Counted from the stretch's first letter, positions 37,591 to 46,067 are shown. The stretch is 64,000 bases of DNA from Sporomusa sphaeroides DSM 2875 (GCF_001941975.2 NZ_CP146991.1:1241501-1305500), one strand, 5' to 3'. The notes: generated by a model from the letters alone, not told the origin. A program made the numbers and translations.

Positions 37591-37632
37591 AAGAAACCGC
37601 CGGCAATTAGTTACAAACTAATGTCGGCGGTT
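37591..37632 (-). terminator. terminator of the zinc-ribbon/Gly-rich gene
   Basis: Stem aaccgccggcaattagt / actaatgtcggcggtt with one G-T mismatch position; on the minus strand it runs into tttctttatg. Confidence 0.75.
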
Positions 37633-37650
37633 CTGCTGGTTATCGGCGTA

Positions 37651-38016
37651 TTATTCGTCTGCGTCTTCGTCCTCCGCCAGCTCACTCATTACCTTGACTT
37701 TATGTCCATAGCCGCCAGGCCGGACAAACCCACCGGGGCCAAAACCGCCAAAGCCGAAGCCGCCAGGTCCGAAACTACCAGGGCCGAAGTTACCAGGACC
37801 GAAGCCGCCGGAGCCAAAGCTGCCAGGTACATGATTTCTGCAACGCGGGCATATATGATGAAACTGGGGTTCATATTCAAAACCGCATACGGAACAAACC
37901 TTAACTACTATACGACAGCATACTTCATAAATTTTGAATTTTTCATTGAATTTTCCTATACATTTTGGTGGTTTACAACCATGATGCATAGGTCTATCTT
38001 CATTACAACGCTCCAC
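37651..38016 (-). CDS. Small zinc-ribbon protein with a GFGPG-repeat tail
   Basis: 121 residues. GTG 38016 sits six bases after a perfect aaaggagg, which supports this strand over the overlapping plus-strand frame. The N-terminal half is Cys-rich (CKPPKC, CC, VCSVCGFEY, ICPRCRNH), enough for one or two zinc sites. The second half is eight or so copies of GFGPG/SFGPG, ending in an acidic tail (SELAEDEDADE). There is no signal peptide or membrane segment. The Gly-Phe-Pro region resembles low-complexity coat or matrix proteins. Function unknown; a spore-coat or structural role is only a guess. Confidence 0.72.
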   Translation of the reverse strand: MERCNEDRPMHHGCKPPKCIGKFNEKFKIYEVCCRIVVKVCSVCGFEYEPQFHHICPRCRNHVPGSFGSGGFGPGNFGPGSFGPGGFGFGGFGPGGFVRPGGYGHKVKVMSELAEDEDADE

Positions 38017-38196
38017 ACATGCAACCTCCTTTATGCTTTTTAATACATTATATGTTAACTTTTATTTTATGTTACAATAGGAAAATAGAACTCTTGTCAG
38101 GAAGGCTATCTCTGGGAGAAAAGAGCAAACAGATGCGTGTTGATATGCAGCTGTCTGCTCATGAGCCTAATCGTACAGTGATTGCTTCAGTTTTTG

Positions 38197-38655
38197 CTAC
38201 TTTTCAAATTCTGTGGCAATAAAGGTAATTGGTCCGATAACTGTCGCCGCACTGCCGACATCAAGAAGTTCTGCGGTGAGAAAATAGCTGGGCGGCCTTG
38301 AGGACCGTAAATCAAAGTTGCTATCGACATGAGTAAAGCTGGTTACCTTTCTGTTGTCAAAATCGCTTTCGCCGCTGTCAACGACACTGAAAATTAAATT
38401 ACCTGTTGCAGGGCTGCCGCGCCAAATTTTAAATAACACATTGACTCTGTCTATTCCTGTGCCATTAGTTACCGCCAGCCAGCCGACAGTTGCATTCAAG
38501 ACTACGGCTCTGCCGCAATCAAAGTTGGAACGCAGGGTAATAGAGGCCAAAGGTGTAGGAGTTGGCGACAAGGTAAGCGGTATCGACACACTCCCGGTTG
38601 TGTTGTTGCGTAATACGTAAAATCTAACATTATTAATCTCGACATCATGACCCAT
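38197..38655 (-). CDS. Signal-less beta-rich protein of unknown function
   Basis: 152 residues from ATG 38655 (MGHDVEINNVRFYVLRNNT), which follows aaggagg; the frame extends to 38688 without need. It is Ser/Thr/Asn-rich, alternates short hydrophobic strands (SVSIPLTLSPTPTPLASITL, RVNVLFKIWRGSP, YFLTAELLDVG), and lacks a signal peptide, membrane segment or enzyme motif. This looks like a jelly-roll or exosporium-tip-like fold. Similar in style to the proteins at 57365 and 57741. Spore or surface role is inference only. Confidence 0.65.
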   Translation of the reverse strand: MGHDVEINNVRFYVLRNNTTGSVSIPLTLSPTPTPLASITLRSNFDCGRAVVLNATVGWLAVTNGTGIDRVNVLFKIWRGSPATGNLIFSVVDSGESDFDNRKVTSFTHVDSNFDLRSSRPPSYFLTAELLDVGSAATVIGPITFIATEFEK

Positions 38656-38756
38656 CAGAAGTACCTCCTTACTATATTCTATTAACATAATATTAATTAC
38701 TGAGGCTAATTGTTACAAATTACTTTATTTTGCAGAACATTGAATTTGGAGGAAAC

Positions 38757-39248
38757 ATGAATATGTTAACAATACGAAATGTAAAAAAAGAAGATTTACC
38801 TGAGCTTGTAGTCATTGAGCAGCTTTGCTTTTCACCGGCAGAGGCTGCGACGCGAGCAGCGTTTGCAAGACGCATTCAATTTATTCCGGATAGTTTTTTT
38901 ATAGCGGAAGAGAATGGCAGCATCATCGGCTTAGTGAACGGACCGGTCATTAACACCGCTTTCATTACTGATGACTTGTTTGGTGATATAAAAGAAAATC
39001 CTGCGTTTGGCGGCCATCAAAGTATTTTAGGATTAGCGGTGGCCCCAGCCTTTCAAAAACGGGGTATAGCTTCAAAGCTGCTTACACATCTCGAAAAAGA
39101 AGCAAGAATGAAGCAACGTGAAACGATTACCCTTACCTGTAAGGAGAACTTAATTCATTTCTATGAAAGTCACGGGTATCTCAACAACGGTGTTTCAAGC
39201 TCTGAGCATGGTGGAGCCATTTGGTACAACATGAGTAAAAAGCTGTAA
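38757..39248 (+). CDS. GNAT-family N-acetyltransferase
   Basis: 163 residues from ATG 38757 (MNMLTIRNVKKEDLPELV), preceded by tggagga. GNAT fold: acetyl-CoA loop ILGLAVAPAFQKRGIASKLL (Q/RxxGxA-type) and the late NLIHFYESHGYLN helix. The sequence resembles arylalkylamine/serotonin N-acetyltransferase-like members. It acetylates an amine with acetyl-CoA in the cytosol; acceptor unknown. Confidence 0.88.
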   Translation: MNMLTIRNVKKEDLPELVVIEQLCFSPAEAATRAAFARRIQFIPDSFFIAEENGSIIGLVNGPVINTAFITDDLFGDIKENPAFGGHQSILGLAVAPAFQKRGIASKLLTHLEKEARMKQRETITLTCKENLIHFYESHGYLNNGVSSSEHGGAIWYNMSKKL

Positions 39249-39307
39249 TAAATATCATTTCCAGACCTATTCGCGCGCAGGTGTATATGCAATTAAAACA
39301 AGCTGGG

Positions 39308-39356
39308 CAGGCCTCTTATGACAGACACAATTGATGTAGGAGGCTTGTCTTTATAG
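39308..39356. terminator. probable terminator between GNAT and hydrolase genes
   Basis: Eight-bp stem caggcctc / gaggcttg around a long loop, followed by tcttta; the genes on either side converge here. Confidence 0.45.
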
Positions 39357-39382
39357 TTTTGGCAAGCCTGTTATTCTCCCCT

Positions 39383-40195
39383 TTACTCATCAATAAAATC
39401 TGTCAATTCCTTATTGAACTTATCACACTCGTCATAGAATAATCCGTGACCGCTATATTGGAACGGCACAAGCTTGGCGTTTCTAATTCCTTTCTTTTGG
39501 GCAAGCGCCAATGGGAATAAACAAACTTTGTCATGAATGCCATGCAGAATTAAAGTAGGAACATGGATTTTTCCAAGATCAGAAAAAAGTTCCTCATCCA
39601 GCCAGGCAGCCGCAACCGCCGCGGTGGACCAGCTTGCTGCCTGCAGCCCCAGGTTGAAGAACCAATCTGAGAGAGGCTGGGTTATATGCTGAAAGAAAAA
39701 CATATTTCCAAATCCCCGTAACATTTCCGGACGGTCAGTATAGGTCCCCTGAATGATTCGGGTTACATCTTCCCGCTGTAATCCGTAAGGGAAATAGGGA
39801 CGCTGGATCAGGCTGGGAGCCGCAGCTGCAAACAGGGCTAGCTTGGATACCCCGAATCCTCGGTGGCGGGCCATGTAGCGGATGGCAATTGCTCCACCGG
39901 TGGAATGGCCTGCAAGTGTAAAGTCGTGCAAATCGAGTGCTTCTACCACACAACGGATATCATCTGCCAAGGTATCGTAGTCGTAGCCTCTCCAGGGCTT
40001 ATCGGAATTGCCGAATCCCCTGGTGTCTACACCAACGCATCGATATCCCATCTTGGGAAGCTGGTTAAACTGATATTCAAACATCTGATAGTTTGCCGGC
40101 CAACCGTGTATAAATAAAATTGTTTTATCGCCTTCCGGGTTAAGGTCCTCTACATAAACGTTTACGTCCGATTCTACGTCAATATATAATCCCAC
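39383..40195 (-). CDS. Alpha/beta-hydrolase (non-heme haloperoxidase/esterase-like)
   Basis: 270 residues. Oxyanion region ILFIHGWPANYQMFEYQ, nucleophile elbow LAGHSTGGAIAIRYM (Ser in GHSTG), acid in ILHGIHDKVC, and catalytic His in QYSGHGLFYDE. The fold matches cofactor-free haloperoxidases and esterases; substrate unknown. Cytosolic, no signal. Strong ggagg upstream of ATG 40195 (complement of cctcc). Confidence 0.87.
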   Translation of the reverse strand: MGLYIDVESDVNVYVEDLNPEGDKTILFIHGWPANYQMFEYQFNQLPKMGYRCVGVDTRGFGNSDKPWRGYDYDTLADDIRCVVEALDLHDFTLAGHSTGGAIAIRYMARHRGFGVSKLALFAAAAPSLIQRPYFPYGLQREDVTRIIQGTYTDRPEMLRGFGNMFFFQHITQPLSDWFFNLGLQAASWSTAAVAAAWLDEELFSDLGKIHVPTLILHGIHDKVCLFPLALAQKKGIRNAKLVPFQYSGHGLFYDECDKFNKELTDFIDE

Positions 40196-40310
40196 ATAAA
40201 GGCCTCCTTTAAGTTTTAATTCCTTAGATTATGTTATGCGCTTTGTAGTAGCCGGGTGATATCTGTTATGCCTGAGAAGCGTAAACACGGTCCACGTGAT
40301 ACTTTGCTGT

Positions 40311-40341
40311 TTGTTTATCCGATGACTAAGATTCAGGTGGG
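40311..40341. repeat. partial copy of the gatgactaagattcag element
   Basis: Matches the left part of the element at 19202-19232 (shared core gatgactaagattcag, flanked by tttatc/tttatcc and tggg). The hairpin's right arm is missing here. Confidence 0.55.
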
Positions 40342-40443
40342 GAAGGGAATAGAACTTTTTTGTTGAAAATAATAATCTAAGTTCTTTTTATTTAGTTGCA
40401 GCAATAATCCTAATTTATTTATTCAAATGGAGGTAGCAATCCT

Positions 40444-41946
40444 ATGGCAATATCTCAAACTACAGAAGTTGTAAGAATTCGCAGCCAGGTTTTAGAAGAA
40501 ATTACAAAAATGGCATATGAGAACCGTCTGGAAAAAGACATTGTGAATGTGAGGGATATTATCGTATCTGAGGAGGGGCCCCGTTATCGGTGCTGTATTC
40601 ATAAAGAGAAAGCGGTGTTGCGTCAACGCATTAATCTGACTTTGAGTCAATCGTTGAAGCTGTCTCAGGAAGAAGCCGCAGCGGCGGCTATGGCCGGCAA
40701 AGTGGAAGACATGCCTCTTATTACGGTAATGCCGGAAGCTTGCGACCAGTGCCCGATAGACAAATATTTGGTTACCGATGCCTGCCGCAATTGTTTGGCG
40801 CATAACTGTATCCACAGTTGTCCTAAAGCAGCCATTATGGTGGTACAGAACCGGGCCTATATAGATAAAAGCCGTTGTGTGGAATGCGGCCTGTGCAAAA
40901 AATCCTGCCAATATGGCGCCATTATTGAGATAAGTCGACCGTGCGAACGGGTATGTGCCGTCAAAGCTATTGTTGCCGGTGGTGACCGTAAGGCAGTAAT
41001 TGACCAGAAAAAGTGCGTTGAGTGCGGATCATGCCGGGAAGCTTGTCCTTTTGGCGCTATCGGCGATAGTTCTGCAGTAGTCCAGGTTATCCAGCACATT
41101 CTAAACGGCAAGCAGGTATATGCTATGCTGGCACCGGCTTTTGCCGGACATTTTGGTCCTAAAACTAAACCAGGCCAAATCGTTGAGGCAATTAAACAGT
41201 TAGGTTTTTATGCGGTCCAAGAAGTGGCCTACGGAGCCGATATTGTAACCCTTAACGAAGCCAAAGAATTTTTGGCAACTGTGCCTGAACAGCGTCCATT
41301 TATGACCTCATCCTGCTGCCCGGCTTTTGTTACTATGATAGAGAAGCATTTTTCAGATATAAAAGACAGAATATCCTCTACTGTTTCACCGATGCTGGCA
41401 ACAGCCCGGCTGATTAAAGCCAATAACCCGGCCGCGGTTACCGTTTTTATCGGGCCCTGTATTGCCAAAAAGGCGGAAGCCCGCAAGCATGCCGGATTAG
41501 TGGACTATGCCCTTACTTTTGAAGAACTGACCGCTATGTTTACCGGCAAGGGAATTGAACTTGATTTGGTGCCTGATAAGGGTTTTGAGTCGGCCGCTTC
41601 AGGTACTGGGAACGGCTTTGCCTGTGCCGGTGGATTGGTGAAAGCAGTCCAGTCAGCAGTAGCCGGGCTTGATCCTGCAGCTGTCGTCAAACCTCTTAAT
41701 GCCGAAGGAATTGAGAATTGTGCGGAGGCTGTTCAGCAGCTCCAGGCTGGCAAAGTAGAGGCAAATTTCCTGGAAGGCATGTCGTGTTACGGCGGCTGCA
41801 TTGGTGGTCCCGGTGGGCTGGCCAATGTCCGGGTAGCTAAAAAGCTGGTGGATAACTTTACTCAAAAATCCGCAGCTGCCACCGCTTTGGACAATGAATC
41901 GGCCGCTATTGACAACGAAAAGATCGGACACTGGCATTGCCGATAG
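40444..41946 (+). CDS. [FeFe]-hydrogenase, multi-cluster, group-B-like
   Basis: 500 residues. The N-terminal 220 residues hold several Fe-S motifs: CDQC/CRNCLAHNCIHSCP, CVECGLCKKSCQYGAI with CERVC, and CVECGSCREACPFGAI. The C-terminal H-domain has the three H-cluster motifs: TSSCCPAFVTM, IGPCIAKKAEARK and EGMSCYGGCIGGPGG. TSCCPAF with GPCxAKK is what I know of the poorly studied group B hydrogenases rather than classical group A (TSCCPxW, MPCxxKKxE). It oxidises or evolves hydrogen in the cytosol with ferredoxin-type partners. Maturases HydEFG are not in the window. Single gene, aggtagc ribosome site (ggaggtag upstream). Confidence 0.9.
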   Translation: MAISQTTEVVRIRSQVLEEITKMAYENRLEKDIVNVRDIIVSEEGPRYRCCIHKEKAVLRQRINLTLSQSLKLSQEEAAAAAMAGKVEDMPLITVMPEACDQCPIDKYLVTDACRNCLAHNCIHSCPKAAIMVVQNRAYIDKSRCVECGLCKKSCQYGAIIEISRPCERVCAVKAIVAGGDRKAVIDQKKCVECGSCREACPFGAIGDSSAVVQVIQHILNGKQVYAMLAPAFAGHFGPKTKPGQIVEAIKQLGFYAVQEVAYGADIVTLNEAKEFLATVPEQRPFMTSSCCPAFVTMIEKHFSDIKDRISSTVSPMLATARLIKANNPAAVTVFIGPCIAKKAEARKHAGLVDYALTFEELTAMFTGKGIELDLVPDKGFESAASGTGNGFACAGGLVKAVQSAVAGLDPAAVVKPLNAEGIENCAEAVQQLQAGKVEANFLEGMSCYGGCIGGPGGLANVRVAKKLVDNFTQKSAAATALDNESAAIDNEKIGHWHCR

Positions 41947-41958
41947 CAGCTATCATAA

Positions 41959-42018
41959 AAAAAACAGAGATGCTCCCGCTAATTTGGCTGAATCTGGCAG
42001 GTGCTTTCTGTTTTTCTA
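41959..42018 (+). terminator. terminator of the hydrogenase gene
   Basis: An imperfect stem pairs aaacagagatgct with aggtgctttctgttt and is followed by a T run. Confidence 0.6.
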
Positions 42019-42114
42019 GCAATAAATATCCGGCACTCAAGCGGGCTGTCTTGTATTGGTATAAAGAGCGGGTAATACTAAATACAACAGACTAACAGAC
42101 GCAAAGGAGATACG

Positions 42115-43587
42115 ATGATGGAGGAAAATGCAATAGCTGAAACAGGCTGGAATCTGGACAACAGTTATGCCGGCCTGCCGCAAGCATTTTTTAGCAGCCT
42201 TAATCCAACCCCTGTACGCTCACCTAACCTGGTGTTGCTTAATCATCCTTTGGCAGCATCCCTGGGTCTGAATGTCCAGGTACTGCAAAGCCAAGCTGGC
42301 GTGGCCGCACTTGCCGGCAATCGTATCCCTGACGGTGCTTTGCCGCTTGCTCAAGCATATGCGGGTCATCAATTCGGGCAATTTACGATGTTGGGAGACG
42401 GCCGGGCGCTATTGCTTGGCGAACAGATCACTCCCCAGGGTGAACGGTTCGATATCCAGCTCAAGGGTTCAGGCAGAACTCCCTATTCCCGCCGGGGTGA
42501 CGGGCGTGCGGCACTTGGACCGATGCTGCGTGAATACATTATCAGCGAAGCCATGCATGGGCTGGGTATTGCCACCACCCGCAGCCTGGCGGTGGTAACA
42601 ACCGGTGAGCCGGTGCTCCGCGAAACCGCACAGCCTGGCGCAATTATGACCCGTGTGGCGGCAAGTCATCTACGTGTCGGGACTTTTCAATATGTTTCGA
42701 ACTGGGGTACCCTTGAGGAGCTCCGGGTTCTGGCTGACTATACCCTAAAGCGTCATTTTCCCAACATTGAAACCGATGGGAATCGATACCTTGTGCTGCT
42801 CCGGGAAGTGGTCAGGCGTCAGGCGCTACTGATTGCCAAATGGCAACTGGTGGGCTTTATCCACGGAGTAATGAATACCGATAACATGACCATTAGCGGG
42901 GAGACCATTGATTATGGCCCTTGTGCCTTTATGGATACCTTTGATCCGGCGACCGTCTTCAGCTCTATTGACGTTCAAGGCCGCTATGCCTATGGCAACC
43001 AGCCGCAGATTGCCGGGTGGAATCTTGCTCGCTTTGCTGAAACCCTATTGCCGCTGCTGCATGCCGAGCAAGAGCAGGCTGTTAAACTGGCCCAGGATGC
43101 GATTGCCGATTTTGCTGAGTTGTATCACCGCAATTGGCTTGCGGGAATGAGAGCGAAACTGGGAATAGCTAACCAAGAGGCACTGGATACGGCTCTCATT
43201 ACCGAACTTCTCCGTATCATGCAGCAGTATCGTGCAGACTATACCAACACCTTCCTGGCGTTAACTTTTGCAAAACCGGAAGATACGGTCCTGTTTGGCA
43301 CCGCCGAGTTTGCTCAGTGGTATGAACTATGGCAGGCGAGACTAGGCAGGCAGCAAGAATCAAAAGCGGCCGCTGACCAGTTGATGCGCAGCCACAACCC
43401 TGCGGTAATTCCTCGCAACCATCGTGTCGAAGCCGTACTGGCAGCCGCAGGGCAAGGAGATTACAGCCCGATGCACCGGTTCCTGGATGTCCTGGCAAGC
43501 CCTTACGCACACTCACCGGAACAAGCTGCTTACTCCAAGCCGCCTGAGCCATCAACCCTTCCTTATCAAACCTTTTGCGGTACCTGA
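42115..43587 (+). CDS. selO: SelO / YdiU protein adenylyltransferase
   Basis: 490 residues, the usual family length. Pseudokinase-fold hallmarks: [55 protein letters not shown], and the metal region [20 protein letters not shown]. The C-terminus YQTFCGT has Cys where animal SelO has selenocysteine. SelO proteins transfer AMP to Ser/Thr/Tyr of other proteins and respond to oxidative stress. Ribosome site ggag before ATG 42115. Confidence 0.93.
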   Translation: MMEENAIAETGWNLDNSYAGLPQAFFSSLNPTPVRSPNLVLLNHPLAASLGLNVQVLQSQAGVAALAGNRIPDGALPLAQAYAGHQFGQFTMLGDGRALLLGEQITPQGERFDIQLKGSGRTPYSRRGDGRAALGPMLREYIISEAMHGLGIATTRSLAVVTTGEPVLRETAQPGAIMTRVAASHLRVGTFQYVSNWGTLEELRVLADYTLKRHFPNIETDGNRYLVLLREVVRRQALLIAKWQLVGFIHGVMNTDNMTISGETIDYGPCAFMDTFDPATVFSSIDVQGRYAYGNQPQIAGWNLARFAETLLPLLHAEQEQAVKLAQDAIADFAELYHRNWLAGMRAKLGIANQEALDTALITELLRIMQQYRADYTNTFLALTFAKPEDTVLFGTAEFAQWYELWQARLGRQQESKAAADQLMRSHNPAVIPRNHRVEAVLAAAGQGDYSPMHRFLDVLASPYAHSPEQAAYSKPPEPSTLPYQTFCGT

Positions 43588-43600
43588 TATGAGTTAAGAT

Positions 43601-43655
43601 GAGTCAAGAGACGGCCCCCTTGAGTCAGGGAACGGTTCTCTGACTCATTTTGTAT
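43601..43655 (+). terminator. terminator of selO
   Basis: Stem gagtca-agagac / gttctc-tgactc with an internal loop, followed by attttgtattttt. Confidence 0.65.
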
Positions 43656-43804
43656 TTTTGAAAAAATGTGATAGGCATACTGATTCTAAGAAAAATCTAA
43701 AAATTATCAGGTAAAATTTTCTTAGTAGATAATTATATGGGTAAGTTACTTACCTCAAAAAAAAGAGCTTGGTAGAACAGTTATAATTTAAAGGAGGAGT
43801 TACA

Positions 43805-44299
43805 ATGAAAAAGAGTTTACTTATTTTAGGGGCGTTCGTTACTTTGAGTGCAGGGACGGCTTTTGCCGCACCGCTTAACAATCTGGATAACGGACAAACG
43901 GCAGTGGGGGTAAGTGGTGATACGGTCTATATTGAACATAAGCTTGCAGACCGTTTTACGATTGGCTATCAATCCATTGACCGTGATTACTATGGTGATA
44001 TGAAAGACTTTTATGGGCAATATCAGTTTTCTAATAATCTCAAAGGCATAATTGGCCACCGGGATTTTGATTATAATGATTCATCCATGTATCTCGGCCT
44101 GGGTTTGCAGGGGCCGTTGGCGCCAAAGCTTGATGGTTTTGCTGCTTTCATAGCTGGTGATGAATTTAACGAAGTACAAGTAGGTGCCGGCTATCAAATA
44201 GCTGCCAATGTTGATCTTAATCTTACATACACCAATTTCATGCCTGATCATGGCAGGGATAAAGATGAATTTGCCATTGGTGCAACCCTTAAGTTTTAA
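43805..44299 (+). CDS. Small outer-membrane beta-barrel-like protein
   Basis: 164 residues. Clean signal peptide ending TAFAA. The mature part alternates aromatic and hydrophobic residues in strand-like segments (TVYIEHKLADRFTIGYQSI, MYLGLGLQGPL, QVGAGYQIAANVDLNLTYT) and ends in FAIGATLKF with the C-terminal Phe expected for BAM-assembled barrels. An 8-strand OmpX/OmpW-like barrel is likely. Function unknown. Preceded by ggaggag; own terminator. Confidence 0.78.
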   Translation: MKKSLLILGAFVTLSAGTAFAAPLNNLDNGQTAVGVSGDTVYIEHKLADRFTIGYQSIDRDYYGDMKDFYGQYQFSNNLKGIIGHRDFDYNDSSMYLGLGLQGPLAPKLDGFAAFIAGDEFNEVQVGAGYQIAANVDLNLTYTNFMPDHGRDKDEFAIGATLKF

Positions 44300-44328
44300 A
44301 GCCGGACGGGTGTAGTAATCTATACAAC

Positions 44329-44366
44329 AAATCCACCGTTCCCTACACAGGGACAACGGTGGATTT
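44329..44366 (+). terminator. terminator of the barrel gene
   Basis: Stem aaatccaccgttccct / agggacaacggtggattt with one bulge, then tattg. Confidence 0.75.
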
Positions 44367-44479
44367 ATTGTTCCCCTTGCCGGTTTATCCAAGGTTCAGG
44401 TAAGCGGATAAGTCCTTGGAAGGGATCACTGGGGATATTAAAATAAAGATTTCGCAACCGGCTCGTTGGAACTATGGGG

Positions 44480-44504
44480 GACAGGTTATTAAACCTGTCT
44501 TTTT
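44480..44504. terminator. gacaggtt hairpin with T tract
   Basis: Perfect 8-bp stem gacaggtt / aacctgtc with an atta loop followed by ttttt; related to the GGGACAGG hairpin family. Confidence 0.6.
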
Positions 44505-44511
44505 AAAATCA

Positions 44512-44540
44512 TTGAAAATAATTATCATTGGTGTTAGAAT
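44512..44540 (+). promoter_or_regulatory. promoter with embedded Fur box
   Basis: TTGAAA (44512-44517), 17-base spacer, TAGAAT (44535-44540). The spacer and -35 hold ttgaaaataattatcattg, a good Fur-box match, so iron-replete repression is likely. Confidence 0.65.
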
Positions 44541-44621
44541 ATAAATATCGTTACAATATGCTTTATGAGTTCAGGCAGGTTCTTGGTTTTTTCGTAAAAT
44601 AATATGAGGAAGTGTTAACAC

Positions 44622-44933
44622 ATGTGTACTTCGTGTAATGCAGCATTCACAATATTTTCTGTTGAAATTGTTACAAAAGAGCCGGTTAGTACAAATACGG
44701 AATTATATAAGGAAATGGCTCGCAGATTATTTCAAAACAAAGTAATTTCAAATCTTCACGTTGGCAACAATAAAGCCTATACTGTTAATGACAGGCAAAT
44801 ATTTGGGTTCGATCTTCATTTGGCTAATGCCAATAACCCTCTTACGGTAACTCTTGCTAATATTGAGAAGGCACTGAGCGGGGTCCTGGACGATTTTGAG
44901 GACTATGATGAGCTGAAGATAGAACTGAATTAA
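44622..44933 (+). CDS. Small unknown protein behind a Fur-type promoter
   Basis: 103 residues; I do not recognise the family. It begins MCTSCNAAFTIFSVEIV with a CxxC pair, has a central region NNKAYTVNDRQIFGFDLHLA, and ends in an acidic stretch (LDDFEDYDELKIELN). No signal peptide or membrane segment, so cytosolic. ATG follows aggaagtg. The promoter carries a Fur box and a terminator follows directly, so this is a single-gene, probably iron-responsive unit. A metal or Fe-S handling role is possible but unproven. Confidence 0.7.
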   Translation: MCTSCNAAFTIFSVEIVTKEPVSTNTELYKEMARRLFQNKVISNLHVGNNKAYTVNDRQIFGFDLHLANANNPLTVTLANIEKALSGVLDDFEDYDELKIELN

Positions 44934-44945
44934 ATGTTACAGCTA

Positions 44946-44968
44946 AGCATCCTGCGGGGTGCTTTTTA
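44946..44968 (+). terminator. terminator of the 44622 gene
   Basis: Seven-bp stem agcatcc / ggggtgct (one G-U) followed by ttttta. Confidence 0.7.
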
Positions 44969-45190
44969 TAATTTTTTCAATGAATATCGGAGAGTTCGTG
45001 GGAGGCGGAAGCGAAAGAATAGGAGAAGCCCATATTTTTAATTGCAGCTATGATAATTTAACAGGAAAAAGCATATGAAATACAGAATATTAATTATAGC
45101 CATGTATCTTTCGCACAGAAAGTTATGGTTATTTTTGCGTAATGGCAGCTATATAACTGCAATATAGAATCAGCAGGGGAGTGGCGTATT

Positions 45191-45754
45191 GTGCGTAGAT
45201 TAATTTATTTCATAGCGATCATTAATTTTTTTCTGATTTGCCTGCCGGCAAATTCATATTGCTATGCGGCCGAATCCAAGCTTGAGCTGAACTGGGATTA
45301 CCTGACTCCACACTCAAGTGACCGCGATCTTGATACGGTATCACTACATATACTAGAAAAAATTTCTGAAAAAAAGAATAAGTCCATTTATAGAGGCATT
45401 ACAATAACCCGGCCGCGCGGGGATGTAACCTTAAAGTACCGAGAGCCTCAAGACAGTTCCGCGGTCGGCATCGGGCCTATTTACATGATTCGCGATGAAA
45501 AATATCACTCAGGCAAACTAGCGGCAGCATTAGAGATGAGTGGCGGCGTTATCCTATATGATAAAGTATTTCCCGCCGGAGGAAGATATTATAATTTTAT
45601 GTGGCGGATTGGACCGACATTCAGTTATAAAATCAGTGAAGACTCTTCACTGAATCTCGGATATATGTTCATGCATGTTTCTAATGGTTTTAAAACCCAT
45701 AATCCCGGGTATGACGCCCATGGAGTTTCCTTTGGTTTTGTAACAAAGTTCTAA
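45191..45754 (+). CDS. PagL-like lipid A 3-O-deacylase (acyloxyacyl hydrolase family)
   Basis: 187 residues from GTG 45191, nine bases after ggggag. Signal peptide to about SYCYA. The C-terminal half is an outer-membrane barrel with the family motif YMFMHVSNGFKTHNPGYD and the terminal aromatic (FGFVTKF). In Pseudomonas PagL the His and Ser of HxSN and a later Glu (GIE) form the catalytic triad. Here HVSN is kept, but the Glu position reads Asp (GYD). It would remove the 3-linked acyl chain of lipid A in the outer leaflet, if active. Confidence 0.75.
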   Translation: MRRLIYFIAIINFFLICLPANSYCYAAESKLELNWDYLTPHSSDRDLDTVSLHILEKISEKKNKSIYRGITITRPRGDVTLKYREPQDSSAVGIGPIYMIRDEKYHSGKLAAALEMSGGVILYDKVFPAGGRYYNFMWRIGPTFSYKISEDSSLNLGYMFMHVSNGFKTHNPGYDAHGVSFGFVTKF

Positions 45755-45803
45755 TTGCCACATGCGTGCAATTGCACCTGGATAGGATTGTATTAAAAAA
45801 GTA

Positions 45804-45832
45804 TTGACCTTTACCGGTAATCAGTGTATATT
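45804..45832 (+). promoter_or_regulatory. promoter with palindromic spacer
   Basis: TTGACC, 17-base spacer, TATATT. The spacer contains the perfect palindrome ttaccggtaa (45811-45820), a natural place for a repressor. Confidence 0.65.
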
Positions 45833-45895
45833 TGAATTACTAAATAATAGAAGATATTAATTGACACAACAACAATAGTGGAAGGGGCGGGGTCA

Positions 45896-46024
45896 TTGAA
45901 AAAAGAAGATGATAAACGTAAAGTTGAGGAAGTTTTGGTTTGTGAAGAATCACGTTGTGACAGTGAAGATACCAGTTGCCCGGAACACTGTGAACTAGTT
46001 GAAAAGAATGTTCCAGAAAAATAG
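45896..46024 (+). CDS. 42-residue acidic Cys-rich peptide
   Basis: A TTG start lies five bases after a strong ggaaggggcgg site and opens a 42-codon frame: MKKEDDKRKVEEVLVCEESR, then CDSEDTSCPEHCELVEKN. It has four Cys (VC, RC, SC, HC) in a highly charged chain, no signal peptide and no membrane segment. A strong promoter 64 bases upstream and a terminator 11 bases after the stop frame it as a real mini-gene. The Cys spacing could bind zinc or copper. I recognise no family. Confidence 0.65.
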   Translation: MKKEDDKRKVEEVLVCEESRCDSEDTSCPEHCELVEKNVPEK

Positions 46025-46035
46025 AATTTGACTAT

Positions 46036-46067
46036 AAGCTGCCTTTGAAACAGGCAGCTTTTTTTTG
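46036..46067 (+). terminator. terminator of the small-peptide gene
   Basis: Perfect 9-bp stem aagctgcct / aggcagctt and seven or more T residues. Confidence 0.9.

Larger units (their letters stand above)
44300..44621. other. 322-base gap: terminators and a Fur-type promoter
   Basis: Holds the terminator of the barrel gene (44329), a gacaggtt hairpin with T run (44480) and the promoter/Fur box (44512) of the next gene. No coding sequence seen. Confidence 0.5.

Noticed and set aside
37576-38043. 155-codon plus-strand frame
   Set aside because: The minus-strand frame has a perfect ribosome site, conserved CxxC pairs and a terminator; the plus frame is a shadow rich in TRAEA-like translated repeats.
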